Positions 17,876-26,285 of a stretch of 64,000 nucleotides of DNA are shown piece by piece (positions within the stretch are counted from its first letter, which is position 1; the number at the start of each line of letters is the position of its first letter). A model generated the notes under the pieces. It worked only from the letters and a program-made list of their open reading frames with translations, made no database searches and had not been told where the DNA came from. The position numbers were made by a program, and so were the translations under genes. The stretch covers positions 840,265 through 904,264 of the forward strand of contig NZ_JANQAH010000009.1 of the NCBI RefSeq assembly GCF_024707125.1, read 5' to 3'. Source of the stretch: Devosia sp. (lineage in GTDB: Bacteria > Pseudomonadota > Alphaproteobacteria > Rhizobiales > Devosiaceae).

Positions 17876-19471
17876 TTACTCCTGAACGTCCACACCCTTG
17901 AAGGAGTGGCTGCCGAGCGGGCTCATGACATAGTTGAGCACGGTCTTCTTCATCGGCATGAACACGCGGCTGTGGGCCAGGGTGATCGCAGGTTCTTCAG
18001 CCTTGAAGATTTCCTGGGCCTTGGTGTAGAGCGCGGTGCGTTCTGCCGGGTCAGACGAGGTCTTGGCAGCGGAGATCGCAGCTTCGAAGTCGTCATTGCA
18101 CCAGCTCGAATAGTTCGAAACGCCGATGGCCGAGCAGGAGAACAGGGTCGCGAAGAAGTTGTCCGGATCGCCATTGTCGCCGGTCCAGCCGATCATGAAC
18201 GGGCCCTTGCGGTCGGGCTGCTTGCCGCGCTCGCGATATTCGGTCCATTCATAGGTCACGATATTGGCGGTGACGCCGACCTTGGCCCAGTCGGCCTGGA
18301 TCAGTTCGGCAACGCGCTGGCCGTTCGGGTTATAGGGACGCGACACCGGGATTGCCCAGAGGTCGGTCGTCAGGCCGGTGACGCCGGCAGCTTCGAGAGC
18401 GGCCTTGGCGGCTTCCGGATCATAGACGTCGGCCGCGATGGCATCGTCATAGGACCACATGGTGGGCGGGATCAGGTTCTTGGCGTCCTGGCCAGCACCC
18501 TGGTAGACGGCCTCGATGATGGCCGACTTGTCGATCGCCATGGTCAGGGCCTTGCGCACTTCCGGATTGTCGAACGGCGCTTCGGTCGTGTTGTAGGAGA
18601 TGTAGCCGATATTGAGGCCTTCCTGCTCCTGCACGGTCAGGTTCTCGTCAGCCTTGAGGGCTTCGAGATCGGCCGGAGCGGGGTAGGGCATGATATCGCA
18701 TTCGCCGGCGAGCAGACGCTGCGCACGCACCGAAGCATCGGTGGTGATGGCGAAGATCAGGTCGTCGATCGGCTGCTTGCCTTCCCAGTAGTCGGGGAAT
18801 GCGGAATAGCGGATCACGGTGTCGAGCTGGTAGTCGACGAACTGGAACGGGCCAGTACCGACCGGCTGGGTCGAGAAGACGGCGAGATCACCGGCTGCAG
18901 CGACCTGGTCGGCATATTCCTTCGACACGATCGAAGCGAACTGCATGGCAAGGTTTGCCAGCATCGGTGCATTCGGCTCGGTCAGGGTGATCTTGACGGT
19001 CAGGTCATCGACCTTTTCGATCGAAGACAGGTACTTGGGCATGTCCATGCCCTGGAAGTAGTCCCAGGTCATGCCTTCGAGATAGGCGTGCCACGGATTG
19101 TCTTCCTTCCACTGACGCTCGAACGAGAAGATCACGTCGTCAGCGTTGAGGTCGCGGGTCGGGGTGAAATAGGGCTGGGTGTGCCACTTGACGCCCGGAC
19201 GCAGGTGGAAAGTGTATTCCTTGCCATCTGCCGAAACGTCCCAGCTTTCAGCCAGGGCCGGAATGACTTCGGTCGAGCCGGGAGCGAACTCAACCAGGCG
19301 TTCGAAGATCGTGTGGGCAGAGGCGTCGAAGTCGTTGCCACCGGTCACCGGGCCGGGATCGAAGTGAGCCGGCGAGGCTTCCGAGCAGTAAACCAGCTGC
19401 TTGGCCTGGGCGGCGCCGGCGGCCACAGCCACCATCGCAGTCGCGACCATCAGGGTTTTCATCAATTTCAT
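17876..19471 (-). CDS. dppA: Dipeptide ABC transporter, periplasmic binding protein (DppA-like)
   Basis: A 531-residue SBP family 5 protein (E. coli DppA has 535), the first gene of dppABCDF. The start at 19471 (MKLMKTLMVATAM) is preceded by GGGAGA and begins a signal peptide ending in GAAQAK; an upstream in-frame ATG adds 22 residues without signal character. The mature N-terminus reads QLVYCSEASPAHFDPGP, close to E. coli DppA. YTFHLRPGVKW and FDNPEVRKALTMAIDKSAII are the family's binding-cleft segments. Its ligand could be dipeptides, 5-aminolevulinate or haem, as known for DppA proteins. Confidence 0.92.
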   Translation of the reverse strand: MKLMKTLMVATAMVAVAAGAAQAKQLVYCSEASPAHFDPGPVTGGNDFDASAHTIFERLVEFAPGSTEVIPALAESWDVSADGKEYTFHLRPGVKWHTQPYFTPTRDLNADDVIFSFERQWKEDNPWHAYLEGMTWDYFQGMDMPKYLSSIEKVDDLTVKITLTEPNAPMLANLAMQFASIVSKEYADQVAAAGDLAVFSTQPVGTGPFQFVDYQLDTVIRYSAFPDYWEGKQPIDDLIFAITTDASVRAQRLLAGECDIMPYPAPADLEALKADENLTVQEQEGLNIGYISYNTTEAPFDNPEVRKALTMAIDKSAIIEAVYQGAGQDAKNLIPPTMWSYDDAIAADVYDPEAAKAALEAAGVTGLTTDLWAIPVSRPYNPNGQRVAELIQADWAKVGVTANIVTYEWTEYRERGKQPDRKGPFMIGWTGDNGDPDNFFATLFSCSAIGVSNYSSWCNDDFEAAISAAKTSSDPAERTALYTKAQEIFKAEEPAITLAHSRVFMPMKKTVLNYVMSPLGSHSFKGVDVQE

Positions 19472-19678
19472 GATTGTTGTCTCCCGAAGTAATTCATGCT
19501 CTCCAGAGTTCCCATCTGGAGGCTTGGGCGACACCAAAGCCTAGTTTTTTAGGAAGTGCAATGACGAAGTTGACCATTTGGTCAATCGTGTGACGGCCGA
19601 ATGGCTTTCCACAGAAATGGACGGATGATTCCAAATCCGTTCGGCAAGTAATCATGGCTTGACCGCGTCTTATCGGTA

Positions 19679-20086
19679 ATGAACGATAGAGTCATGACGC
19701 AGAAGATTGCCACTCTCGCCCTTGTCGTTGCCGACTATGACGACGCCATCGAATTTTACCGCGACAAGCTCGGTTTTTCCCTTGTGGCCGACACGCCATT
19801 GGGGCCGGACAAGCGCTGGGTTCTGGTCGCCCCGCCGGGTGGCAATGGTGCGCGCTTGCTGCTGGCCAAGGCCGACGGAGCCGAACAACTGGCGAGTGTG
19901 GGCAATCAGGCCGGCGGCCGCGTCATGCTCTTTCTTGAAACCGACGATTTCGCCGGCGACTTCGCGCGCATGAGCGAAAAAGGCGTGACCTTTCTCGAAG
20001 CGCCGCGCCACGAGCCCTATGGCTCGGTTGCCGTCTTTGCCGATCTTTATGGAAACAAATGGGACCTCATCGAGCCGCGGGGCTGA
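19679..20086 (+). CDS. VOC (glyoxalase/dioxygenase superfamily) protein
   Basis: A small 135-residue cytoplasmic protein of the vicinal-oxygen-chelate fold. Typical patterns are LALVVADYDDAIEFYRDKLGF near the N-terminus and GSVAVFADLYGNKWDLIEP at the C-terminus. An in-frame ATG at 19694 is an alternative start. The metal ligands of glyoxalase I are not all evident, so the reaction is unknown. Its end overlaps the next gene by 28 bases, suggesting co-translation. Confidence 0.82.
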   Translation: MNDRVMTQKIATLALVVADYDDAIEFYRDKLGFSLVADTPLGPDKRWVLVAPPGGNGARLLLAKADGAEQLASVGNQAGGRVMLFLETDDFAGDFARMSEKGVTFLEAPRHEPYGSVAVFADLYGNKWDLIEPRG

Positions 20087-20607
20087 TCCTCTTTTTGGTC
20101 ATGGCCCAGCCGGCTTTTGCGCAGGCGCCCGGCTGGCAATTTTCGCCCCTGTCCGGTGAGGGCGATCGCGCTGCCATGGGGTGCGACCGTGAGGCGGCGC
20201 AAGAGAATTTCACCTGCCTCGTTGTCCGCTGCGAGGACGATTTTTCGACCGGCCTCCACGTGCATTCGAGCCGTTTCGGCGGCGATGCCGGCACCTGGGA
20301 AATGACGCTCGACCGCGAGGACCGTAGTTTCATTGCCGAAAAATCCGGCAGTCCCTACGGCGCGCGCATTCGTGAAGACGCCGATCTGCTGCTCGATCGG
20401 CTCCGTCATGGAACATTCGTCTATCTCCGCCATAGCGGGGACGAGCATGCGCCCTTCGCCTTCATCGATCTTGCGGGGTCGATGAAAACCATCGCCGAGG
20501 CGCTCTACTGGTGTGCGCCCCGCGTGCCGCCGCAAGAACAAAACGCAGTCTCGGACGTTGACCACGATCAAAGTCTAGGTCCGTCCAAACTTGGAGAAGA
20601 GCAATGA
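20059..20607 (+). CDS. Secreted protein of unknown function
   Basis: I do not recognise this 182-residue protein. It starts inside the VOC gene in another frame; residues 1-22 look like a signal peptide ending in PAFAQ, so it is probably periplasmic. Four cysteines are spread through the mature part (CDREA, CLVVRC, CAPRV), enough for two disulfides. The C-terminus is polar. Its stop overlaps the next gene's start (ATGA), so VOC, this gene and the aldo/keto reductase probably form one transcript. The unusually long 28-base overlap with VOC makes the start a little uncertain. Confidence 0.65.
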   Translation: MGPHRAAGLILFLVMAQPAFAQAPGWQFSPLSGEGDRAAMGCDREAAQENFTCLVVRCEDDFSTGLHVHSSRFGGDAGTWEMTLDREDRSFIAEKSGSPYGARIREDADLLLDRLRHGTFVYLRHSGDEHAPFAFIDLAGSMKTIAEALYWCAPRVPPQEQNAVSDVDHDQSLGPSKLGEEQ

Positions 20608-21542
20608 ATCGTCGTCCTCTCGGCCGCAGTGAACTCGTGATCGAACCGCTGGTTCTCGGTGGCAATGTCTTCGGCTGGACGGTCGACGAAACGCTCGGCT
20701 TCGAAATTCTGGATGCCTATGTGGACGAAGGTTTCTCCGCCATCGACACGGCGCAGGGCTATCCCAATTGGGTGCCGGGCAATCCGCCGGGCATGAGCGA
20801 AACCATCATCGGCAAGTGGCTCAAGGCGCGCGGCAATCGCGACAAGGTGCACATCATCACCAAGGTCAATTCCGCGCACCAGCCCCAGGGCCTCAGCGCC
20901 GAAGCGATCAAGACCGGCATCGAAGATTCGCTAAAACGCCTCCAGACCGACTATGTCGACCTCTATTTCAGCCACTGGCCTGCGACCGAAAACACCCATG
21001 AGGAAACCCTGGCTGCCTATGACGTGCTGATCCGCGCCGGCAAGGTGCGCACCATCGGCGCCTCAAACTATGACGCAGCCATGATGAAGGCGGCGCAGGA
21101 TACGGCCATCGTGAAATCGCTGCCGCGCTACGAGGTCACCCAGCCGCTCTACAATCTCTACGACCGCCAGCAGTTCGACGCCCTGCGCCCCTATCTCCTC
21201 GAAAACGAGGTTGGCGCCATCACCTATTTCAGCCTCGCGGCAGGCTTCCTCTCGGGAAAATACCGCTCCAAGGCTGATCTTGGTAAATCACCTCGCGGTG
21301 GCAAGGCGGAAAGCTATCTCAATGAAAAGGGTCTCGGCATTCTCGACGCGCTCGATGCCGTCGGCGGGGAGCTTGACGCGACGCCATCCGAAGTGGCGCT
21401 CGCCTGGCTTGTCGCCCAGCCCGGCGTCAGCGCGCCCATCGCCTCGGCAACCTCGGTCGACCAGGTGAAAAGCCTTGCCCGCGGCGTGCGGCTTACTCTG
21501 GGTGATGATGCCAATGCGCGTCTCACCAAGGCGGGCGCCTAG
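20604..21542 (+). CDS. Aldo/keto reductase
   Basis: A 312-residue NADPH-dependent oxidoreductase with the TIM-barrel AKR fold. The start follows GGAGAAG and overlaps the previous stop by 4 bases. The catalytic Asp and Tyr are in AIDTAQGYP (Asp about 48, Tyr about 53), the Lys in VHIITKVNS, and the His in YFSHWPATE. The cofactor-binding C-terminal region is APIASATSVDQVKSL. The substrate is unknown; the family acts on sugar aldehydes and ketones. Confidence 0.88.
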   Translation: MNRRPLGRSELVIEPLVLGGNVFGWTVDETLGFEILDAYVDEGFSAIDTAQGYPNWVPGNPPGMSETIIGKWLKARGNRDKVHIITKVNSAHQPQGLSAEAIKTGIEDSLKRLQTDYVDLYFSHWPATENTHEETLAAYDVLIRAGKVRTIGASNYDAAMMKAAQDTAIVKSLPRYEVTQPLYNLYDRQQFDALRPYLLENEVGAITYFSLAAGFLSGKYRSKADLGKSPRGGKAESYLNEKGLGILDALDAVGGELDATPSEVALAWLVAQPGVSAPIASATSVDQVKSLARGVRLTLGDDANARLTKAGA

Positions 21543-21563
21543 AGCAAGAGCGTCTCTGATGGC

Positions 21564-21586
21564 ACCACCGGGCCTGTCCCGGTGGT
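21564..21586. repeat. Palindromic intergenic repeat, family A (ACCACCGGG type)
   Basis: A perfect 9-bp stem ACCACCGGG/CCCGGTGGT with a 5-base loop. A near copy is at 26164-26186. It lies 22 bases after the aldo/keto reductase stop. The rest of the 240-base gap to the ROK gene shows nothing else. Confidence 0.7.
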
Positions 21587-21782
21587 CCCTGCGGCCCGTC
21601 TTGTCGCGCACAAATCGCCCGCGCGGCGAAATGGCCGCTTGCACTGCCGCCTTGCTTGGCCATGATGCGGCAAGCGAACAAGCTGGAATCGGCACCGGCC
21701 CCATGACTGCTCCATCCCAAGGGAGCGGCGCGGGAGCCCATTCGCTCTGCTTTATTCAGAACTATGTGACGGGGAGGCCGGC

Positions 21783-22994
21783 GTGAGCGATTCCGCAGTC
21801 CCGACGATCGATCTATTCAACCTTGGCGCCAAGGGCTTGCAGCACCATGGCCTGCGCCGGGCCAATGAACGCGCAGTGCTGACCGTCGTGGGGTTCAATC
21901 CCGGCCTCTCCAATGCCGAAATTGCCCGCATGTCTGGCCTTGCCCCGCAAACCGTGTCGGCCATTCTCAACGATGTGGAGGCGGCTGGCCTGATCGTGCG
22001 CGGCGAAGTGCTGCGCGGCCGTCGCGGCCAGCCGGCCACCCCGATTTTTCTGAAACCTGAAGGGGCCTATTCCATCGGCGTCGAAATCGGCTGGCGCCAT
22101 GCCGATGTCCTGGCCATCAATCTGCACGGTGCGGTGGTGGCCCATCGCCATCTCGACTATGCCGAGGCCGATCTCACCGCGCTCGCCCCGCAACTGGCGC
22201 TGCTGATCGAGGAAATGACTCGCGACTGGTCAAAGGAGCAGCGCGAGCGCTTGGCCGATATCGGGGTGGGCATGCCCGGCTCCATTCACGCCGCCACCTG
22301 GCCGCTCGAAGACGGTTTCGGCAGCAAGTCCGGCCCCTCACCGGCCGATTTTGCCGCCGATCTCGAAAAGCGGACCGGGCTTGCCGTAACCCTGTTCAAC
22401 GACGGCAATGCCGCCTGCTGGGCCGAACTGATCGCCCAGCCGGCGCCGCGCCCGGCCAGCTTCATCTATCTTCTCGTTTCGACCTATCTCGCCGCCGGCC
22501 TCATCGGCGAGGGCCGGCTGTGGCAGGGGCCAACCGGCCATTCGGCCGATCTTGGCGCCATGCTGGTCGATCGCAATGACAGTGGCCCGCTATCGGCCCA
22601 TGCCATCGCCTCGGCTTCGGCCCTGGTCGAGCGGCTGAGCGCCGCCGGCATAGCGGTGGATATTGCCGATGTCGAAAACTGGGACTGGCCCACGCTCGAA
22701 CCCATCGTCGAGCCTTGGCTGGAAGACTGCGCCAAAGCCCTGGCGCTGGTCGTGTTCAACACCAATGCCGTGGTCGAAGCGAGCCTGGTCGTGCTCGATA
22801 CCATCCTGCCCACGGCGATCACTGTTCGCCTCGTCGAGCGCCTTTCCGCCCATTTCGAGCGCCTGCCGGCCCGGCGCCGGGTCAGCATTGGTTCGGGCCA
22901 TATCGGTCGCCTGGCGCCCGCACTGGGCGCTGCCGAACTGCCGCTCTACCACCGGTTCTTCTCGCGCAATCTGCTCGAAAAACCCCGCGATTAG
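21783..22994 (+). CDS. ROK family transcriptional regulator
   Basis: A 403-residue NagC/XylR-type repressor. The GTG start follows GGGGAG. An N-terminal winged helix-turn-helix (about 32-80: NPGLSNAEIARMSGLAPQTV) is joined to a ROK sugar-kinase-like domain. The ROK zinc motif (CxCGxxGC) is missing: where it should lie the chain reads LVDRNDSGPLSAHA. The phosphate-binding region (LVSTYLAAGLIGEG) is also atypical. This suggests a regulator that binds a sugar without kinase activity. The target genes are unknown; the upstream aldo/keto reductase cluster is one candidate. Confidence 0.87.
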   Translation: MSDSAVPTIDLFNLGAKGLQHHGLRRANERAVLTVVGFNPGLSNAEIARMSGLAPQTVSAILNDVEAAGLIVRGEVLRGRRGQPATPIFLKPEGAYSIGVEIGWRHADVLAINLHGAVVAHRHLDYAEADLTALAPQLALLIEEMTRDWSKEQRERLADIGVGMPGSIHAATWPLEDGFGSKSGPSPADFAADLEKRTGLAVTLFNDGNAACWAELIAQPAPRPASFIYLLVSTYLAAGLIGEGRLWQGPTGHSADLGAMLVDRNDSGPLSAHAIASASALVERLSAAGIAVDIADVENWDWPTLEPIVEPWLEDCAKALALVVFNTNAVVEASLVVLDTILPTAITVRLVERLSAHFERLPARRRVSIGSGHIGRLAPALGAAELPLYHRFFSRNLLEKPRD

Positions 22995-23013
22995 TGCGCG
23001 CCACCCAGGCAAA

Positions 23014-23040
23014 CAAAATCCCGCGAAAGCGGGATTTTTT
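23014..23040 (+). terminator. Terminator after the ROK gene
   Basis: ATCCCGC (23018-23024) pairs with GCGGGAT (23029-23035) around a GAAA tetraloop, flanked by A-rich and T6 runs, so it could act on either strand. The core is the same sequence as the family B palindromic repeats elsewhere in the window. Confidence 0.85.
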
Positions 23041-23077
23041 GTTGGCCTGATATTTTGTCGTGGAACCCGAAAAAGCC

Positions 23078-23377
23078 CTAGCTATCCGCCAGTTCATCCA
23101 GCGCCTCGCGCAGGCGCGCGCTGGGCGTAAAGGTGACGGTATGGCGGGGGGTGATCCGGTGCTCGGTGCCGGTGCGGGGATTGCGCCCCACCCGTTCGGC
23201 CCTCGAGCGCACCGCGAGGGTGCCGAAGCCGGTCAATTTGACCGTTTCTCCGGCCTTGAGCGCATCTCCGATCAACTCGAACATACGCTGGCCAATGGCG
23301 GTGACGTCGTTCTTGGCTAGGCCCGTGGCCTCACTGGCAGAGGCGGTGATGATAGCTCGCGTGACGGTGGTAGACAT
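23078..23377 (-). CDS. HU/IHF family nucleoid DNA-binding protein
   Basis: A 99-residue basic DNA-bending protein, nearer IHF-alpha than HU in length (E. coli IhfA has 99). The beta-arm signature is VKLTGFGTLAVRSRAERVGR followed by NPRTG, where the conserved Pro intercalates in DNA. The N-terminal helices are less typical (TRAIITASASEATGLAK). It is divergent from rirA across a 191-base regulatory region, preceded by GGAGGA. Confidence 0.88.
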   Translation of the reverse strand: MSTTVTRAIITASASEATGLAKNDVTAIGQRMFELIGDALKAGETVKLTGFGTLAVRSRAERVGRNPRTGTEHRITPRHTVTFTPSARLREALDELADS

Positions 23378-23450
23378 GCGACACTCCTCCTAATAATTTC
23401 ATATTCCGAAGTTAAGTCGCTGTCCAGTCCGGTTTTTGTCGCCTTAAACA

Positions 23451-23499
23451 TGATCAGGACGTTCAGAATAAGATTGACATTCTTTAGAATGGTTTTAAA
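23451..23499. promoter_or_regulatory. IRO box and ICE-like box upstream of rirA
   Basis: TGA-N9-TCA at 23451-23465 fits the IRO box reported for RirA. TTTAGAA-N3-TTTTAAA at 23483-23499 matches the Irr-binding ICE box (TTTAGAA-N3-TTCTAAA) with one mismatch. Both lie 70-120 bases before rirA and could also serve the divergent HU/IHF gene. Together they suggest autoregulation plus Irr control. Confidence 0.6.
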
Positions 23500-23568
23500 T
23501 TACGGCTCGTGCCATGGATGGGTCGAAGCCGTGGCCGGCCCGGTTAACCGCAAAGGGATCGTTCGCTC

Positions 23569-24060
23569 GTGAGACTGACTCGCCAATCCAACTACGCCAT
23601 CCGCACTCTGGTCTATTGCGCCGTCAACGACCCGGAATTGAGCCGCGTAGCCGAAATTGCCAGGGCTTACGGCATCTCCGAACTCTTCCTCTTCAAGCTG
23701 ATCAAGCCGCTGGTGGAAAATGGCCTGCTGCAGACCGTGCGCGGCCGCCATGGCGGGATCAAGCTGGGCAAGCCGGCTGACCAGATCACACTGCTCGAGA
23801 CGATTCGCTTGACCGAAGAAAACTTCGCTCTCGCCGAATGTTTCGAGGAAGGCGCCGATTGCCCGCTGATCGGCGAATGCGATCTCAATGGCGCGCTGCG
23901 CGAAGCGCTTGGCGCCTTCTTTGAAGTGCTCGCCGGCTATTCCATTGCCGATCTTGCGAGCAAGAAGCGCTCCATTCGCCAGCGCCTGGGTCTGTCCGCC
24001 ACCGAGGCGGTCAACGCCGATTCCGCCGGCAATATCGTCGGTGACATTGTCGCTGCGTAA
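23569..24060 (+). CDS. rirA: Iron-responsive Rrf2-type regulator RirA
   Basis: A 163-residue Rrf2-family repressor that senses iron through an Fe-S cluster and represses uptake genes when iron is plentiful. The N-terminus MRLTRQSNYAIRTLVYC and the helix SRVAEIARAYGISELFLFK match rhizobial RirA closely. Three cluster cysteines are at 91, 98 and 104 (AECFEEGADC, GEC). The loop between the first two is one residue shorter than I recall for the standard protein. The ferric-siderophore genes 13-18 kb away carry a matching IRO box. Confidence 0.9.
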   Translation: MRLTRQSNYAIRTLVYCAVNDPELSRVAEIARAYGISELFLFKLIKPLVENGLLQTVRGRHGGIKLGKPADQITLLETIRLTEENFALAECFEEGADCPLIGECDLNGALREALGAFFEVLAGYSIADLASKKRSIRQRLGLSATEAVNADSAGNIVGDIVAA

Positions 24061-24087
24061 ATCTGACTGAAAAACTCAAATATGAGT

Positions 24088-24240
24088 TTGACAATCAAGT
24101 TTGCCCATGGTTATTAGGTTGCATTGGTGCAGCGCCCCCGTGGGGCCTGTGGGGTGCAGCGCCAAAACGACGGGGCTTGCTGCTGCCGTCTCCCCGGGCC
24201 GATCAGGATCCTCAACGTCCTGATCGGCCTCTTTGCTTTT
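24088..24240 (+). ncRNA. Candidate small RNA with its own promoter and terminator
   Basis: TTGACA (24088-24093), an 18-base spacer and TATTAG (24112-24117) predict a start near 24124. No reading frame of note follows. At 24197-24208 and 24218-24229 a perfect 12-bp inverted repeat with a 9-base loop is followed by TCTTTGCTTTT, giving a transcript of about 115 bases. An 11-base direct repeat (GGTGCAGCGCC) occurs at 24126 and 24153. I do not recognise the family. It could instead be the untranslated leader of uup, or just the rirA terminator. Confidence 0.4.
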
Positions 24241-24305
24241 CCCTCACATTGATATGTCGCCGGGCCTGTGCTCTATCCGCGGCAAATTCCCGGACTTTTT
24301 TGCCC

Positions 24306-26117
24306 ATGGCCCCGCCTCCTCTTCTTTCTCTGCAGAATATTCAGCTGACCTTTGGCGGCACGCAATTGCTCGAAGCCGCCGAGCTGATCGTGTCGCCCGG
24401 CCAGCGCATCGCGCTTGTCGGCCGCAATGGCTCGGGAAAATCGACGCTCCTCAAGATCGCTGCCGGCATGGTGCAGCAGGATGCCGGCAAGCGCTTTGCC
24501 GAACCCAGCGCCACCATCCGCTACCTGCCGCAGGAACCGGATCTTTCGGCCTATGCGACAACGCTGGCCTATGTCGAAGCCGGGATGACCTCCGGCGACG
24601 ATGAATATCGCGCCCAGTATCTGCTCAACGCCCTTGGCCTTTCCGGAACGGAAGACCCAAAGACCCTTTCGGGTGGCGAAGGCCGCCGCGCCGCCCTGGC
24701 GCGCGTTCTCGCCCCGCAACCCGACGTGCTGTTGCTCGACGAACCGACCAATCACCTCGATCTGCCCGTCATCGAATGGCTGCAGGCCGAACTCGATTCC
24801 ATGCGGTCTGCCATGGTGATCATCAGCCACGACCGGCGCTTCCTCTCCGATCTCTCCCGCTCCACCGTCTGGCTCGACCGCGGCCTTACCCGTCGCATCG
24901 AAAAGGGTTTTGGCTCCTTTGAAACCTGGCGCGACGAAGTGCTGGAGCAGGAAGAAAAAGACCGCCACAAGCTCGACCGCCAGATCGTGCGCGAAGAGCA
25001 CTGGCTCCGCTATGGCGTCACCGCCCGCCGCAAGCGCAATGTCGGCCGCCTCGAACGCCTCGCCAATCTGCGCCAGGACCGCCGCGATCAGCGCCGCGTC
25101 ACCGGCGCGGTCAATATGCAGGTCACCGAAGGCCGCACTTCTGGCGCGCTGGTGGTGGAAGCGGAAAACATCTCCAAGGCTTTTGGCTCGCGCACGGTTG
25201 TCCGCGATTTCTCGACCCGCGTGCTGCGCGGCGATCGCGTCGGCCTCGTCGGCCCCAATGGTGCGGGCAAGACCACGCTCATAAAAATGCTCAATGGCCT
25301 GCTCGAACCCGATAACGGCACGATCAAATTGGGCTCGGCCATCGAACTTGCCATGCTCGACCAGGGCCGCGCCCGCCTCGATCCGGAAACGCGCCTCAAG
25401 GACGCGCTGACCGGCGGCGGCAGCGATACCTTGAAGATCAACGGCGAGAACAAGCACGTCGTCGGCTATATGAAGGATTTTCTGTTCACCCCCGAACAGG
25501 CCAACACGCCGATCGGCAAGCTGTCCGGCGGCGAACGCGCCCGCGTCGCTCTGGCACGCGCCTTGGCGCTGCCCTCGAACGTCCTCGTCCTCGACGAGCC
25601 GACCAACGACCTTGATCTCGAAACCCTCGATCTCCTCGAAGAAATGGTTTCGGACTATTCGGGCACCGTCATCGTCGTCAGCCACGACCGCGATTTTCTC
25701 GACCGCGTCGCCACCTCCATCATCATGGCCGAAGGCGACGGCAACTGGCTCGAATATGCCGGCGGCTATTCCGACATGGTCGCCCAGCGCGGGGCAGGGG
25801 TTTCGGCCCGCGTCGTCGAAAAGGTGGCAGCGGCCGCAAAGCAGAAATCAGAACCCTCGAGCGCCCCGGCAGCGTCCAAGCGCAAGCTGAGTTTCAAGGA
25901 AAAGCACGCCCTCGAAACCCTGCCCAAGGAGATCGCCAAGCTTGACGACCTGATGGCGACCATCAATCGCAAGCTCGCCCAGGCCAATTACTACACCCGT
26001 GACCCCCAAGGTTTTGCCAAGGATTCCGCGGCGCTGAGCGAAGCGGCGACCAAGAAGGCCAAGGCCGAAGAGCAATGGCTTGAACTGGAAATGCTGCGCG
26101 AAGAGATCGAAGGCTAA
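24306..26117 (+). CDS. uup: ABC-F family ATPase Uup
   Basis: A 603-residue soluble protein with two ABC domains and no membrane part, of the ABC-F translation-factor type. ATG 24306 is chosen because the chain then starts directly with the first ABC domain. Domain 1 has GRNGSGKST, LSGGEGRRAALA and LLLDEPTNHLD; domain 2 has GPNGAGKTT, LSGGERARVALA and LVLDEPTNDLD. The C-terminal 75 residues form the helical DNA-binding domain typical of Uup (KLSFKEKHALETLPKEI, then ALSEAATKKAKAEEQW). A hairpin at 26134-26153 follows the stop. Confidence 0.92.
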   Translation: MAPPPLLSLQNIQLTFGGTQLLEAAELIVSPGQRIALVGRNGSGKSTLLKIAAGMVQQDAGKRFAEPSATIRYLPQEPDLSAYATTLAYVEAGMTSGDDEYRAQYLLNALGLSGTEDPKTLSGGEGRRAALARVLAPQPDVLLLDEPTNHLDLPVIEWLQAELDSMRSAMVIISHDRRFLSDLSRSTVWLDRGLTRRIEKGFGSFETWRDEVLEQEEKDRHKLDRQIVREEHWLRYGVTARRKRNVGRLERLANLRQDRRDQRRVTGAVNMQVTEGRTSGALVVEAENISKAFGSRTVVRDFSTRVLRGDRVGLVGPNGAGKTTLIKMLNGLLEPDNGTIKLGSAIELAMLDQGRARLDPETRLKDALTGGGSDTLKINGENKHVVGYMKDFLFTPEQANTPIGKLSGGERARVALARALALPSNVLVLDEPTNDLDLETLDLLEEMVSDYSGTVIVVSHDRDFLDRVATSIIMAEGDGNWLEYAGGYSDMVAQRGAGVSARVVEKVAAAAKQKSEPSSAPAASKRKLSFKEKHALETLPKEIAKLDDLMATINRKLAQANYYTRDPQGFAKDSAALSEAATKKAKAEEQWLELEMLREEIEG

Positions 26118-26133
26118 GAACCGGCGCTCGAAT

Positions 26134-26153
26134 GGTGGGGCCCTGACCCCACC
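26134..26153 (+). terminator. Hairpin after uup
   Basis: GGTGGGG (26134-26140) pairs with CCCCACC (26147-26153) over a 6-base loop. There is no T-run, so termination is uncertain. Confidence 0.4.
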
Positions 26154-26163
26154 CCCCATCGTC

Positions 26164-26269
26164 ACCACCGGGCTTGTACCGGTGGTCCTTGCTCCACCCA
26201 CCACGTCATCCCCGCGAAAGCGGGGATCTTTGTTTCGGGCAGTAAGATTCCCGCTTTCGCGGGAACGAC
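26164..26269. repeat. Palindromic repeat cluster (families A and B)
   Basis: A family A palindrome (26164-26186) is followed by two oppositely oriented family B units. CCCCGCGAAAGCGGGG starts the first near 26210, and CCCGCTTTCGCGGG lies near 26250. The outer ends are GTCATCC and GGAACGAC (26205-26269). It fills the gap between the convergent uup and aldo/keto reductase genes. Confidence 0.8.
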
Positions 26270-26285
26270 GCTGTGACGGCAAGTG

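Noticed and set aside
24126..24163. Considered as a CRISPR or tandem repeat (two GGTGCAGCGCC copies)
   Set aside because: There are only two copies 27 bases apart, with no further units.
24124..24240. Considered as SRP RNA, tmRNA or 6S RNA
   Set aside because: No SRP tetraloop motif, tmRNA tRNA-like ends or 6S central bubble could be recognised.
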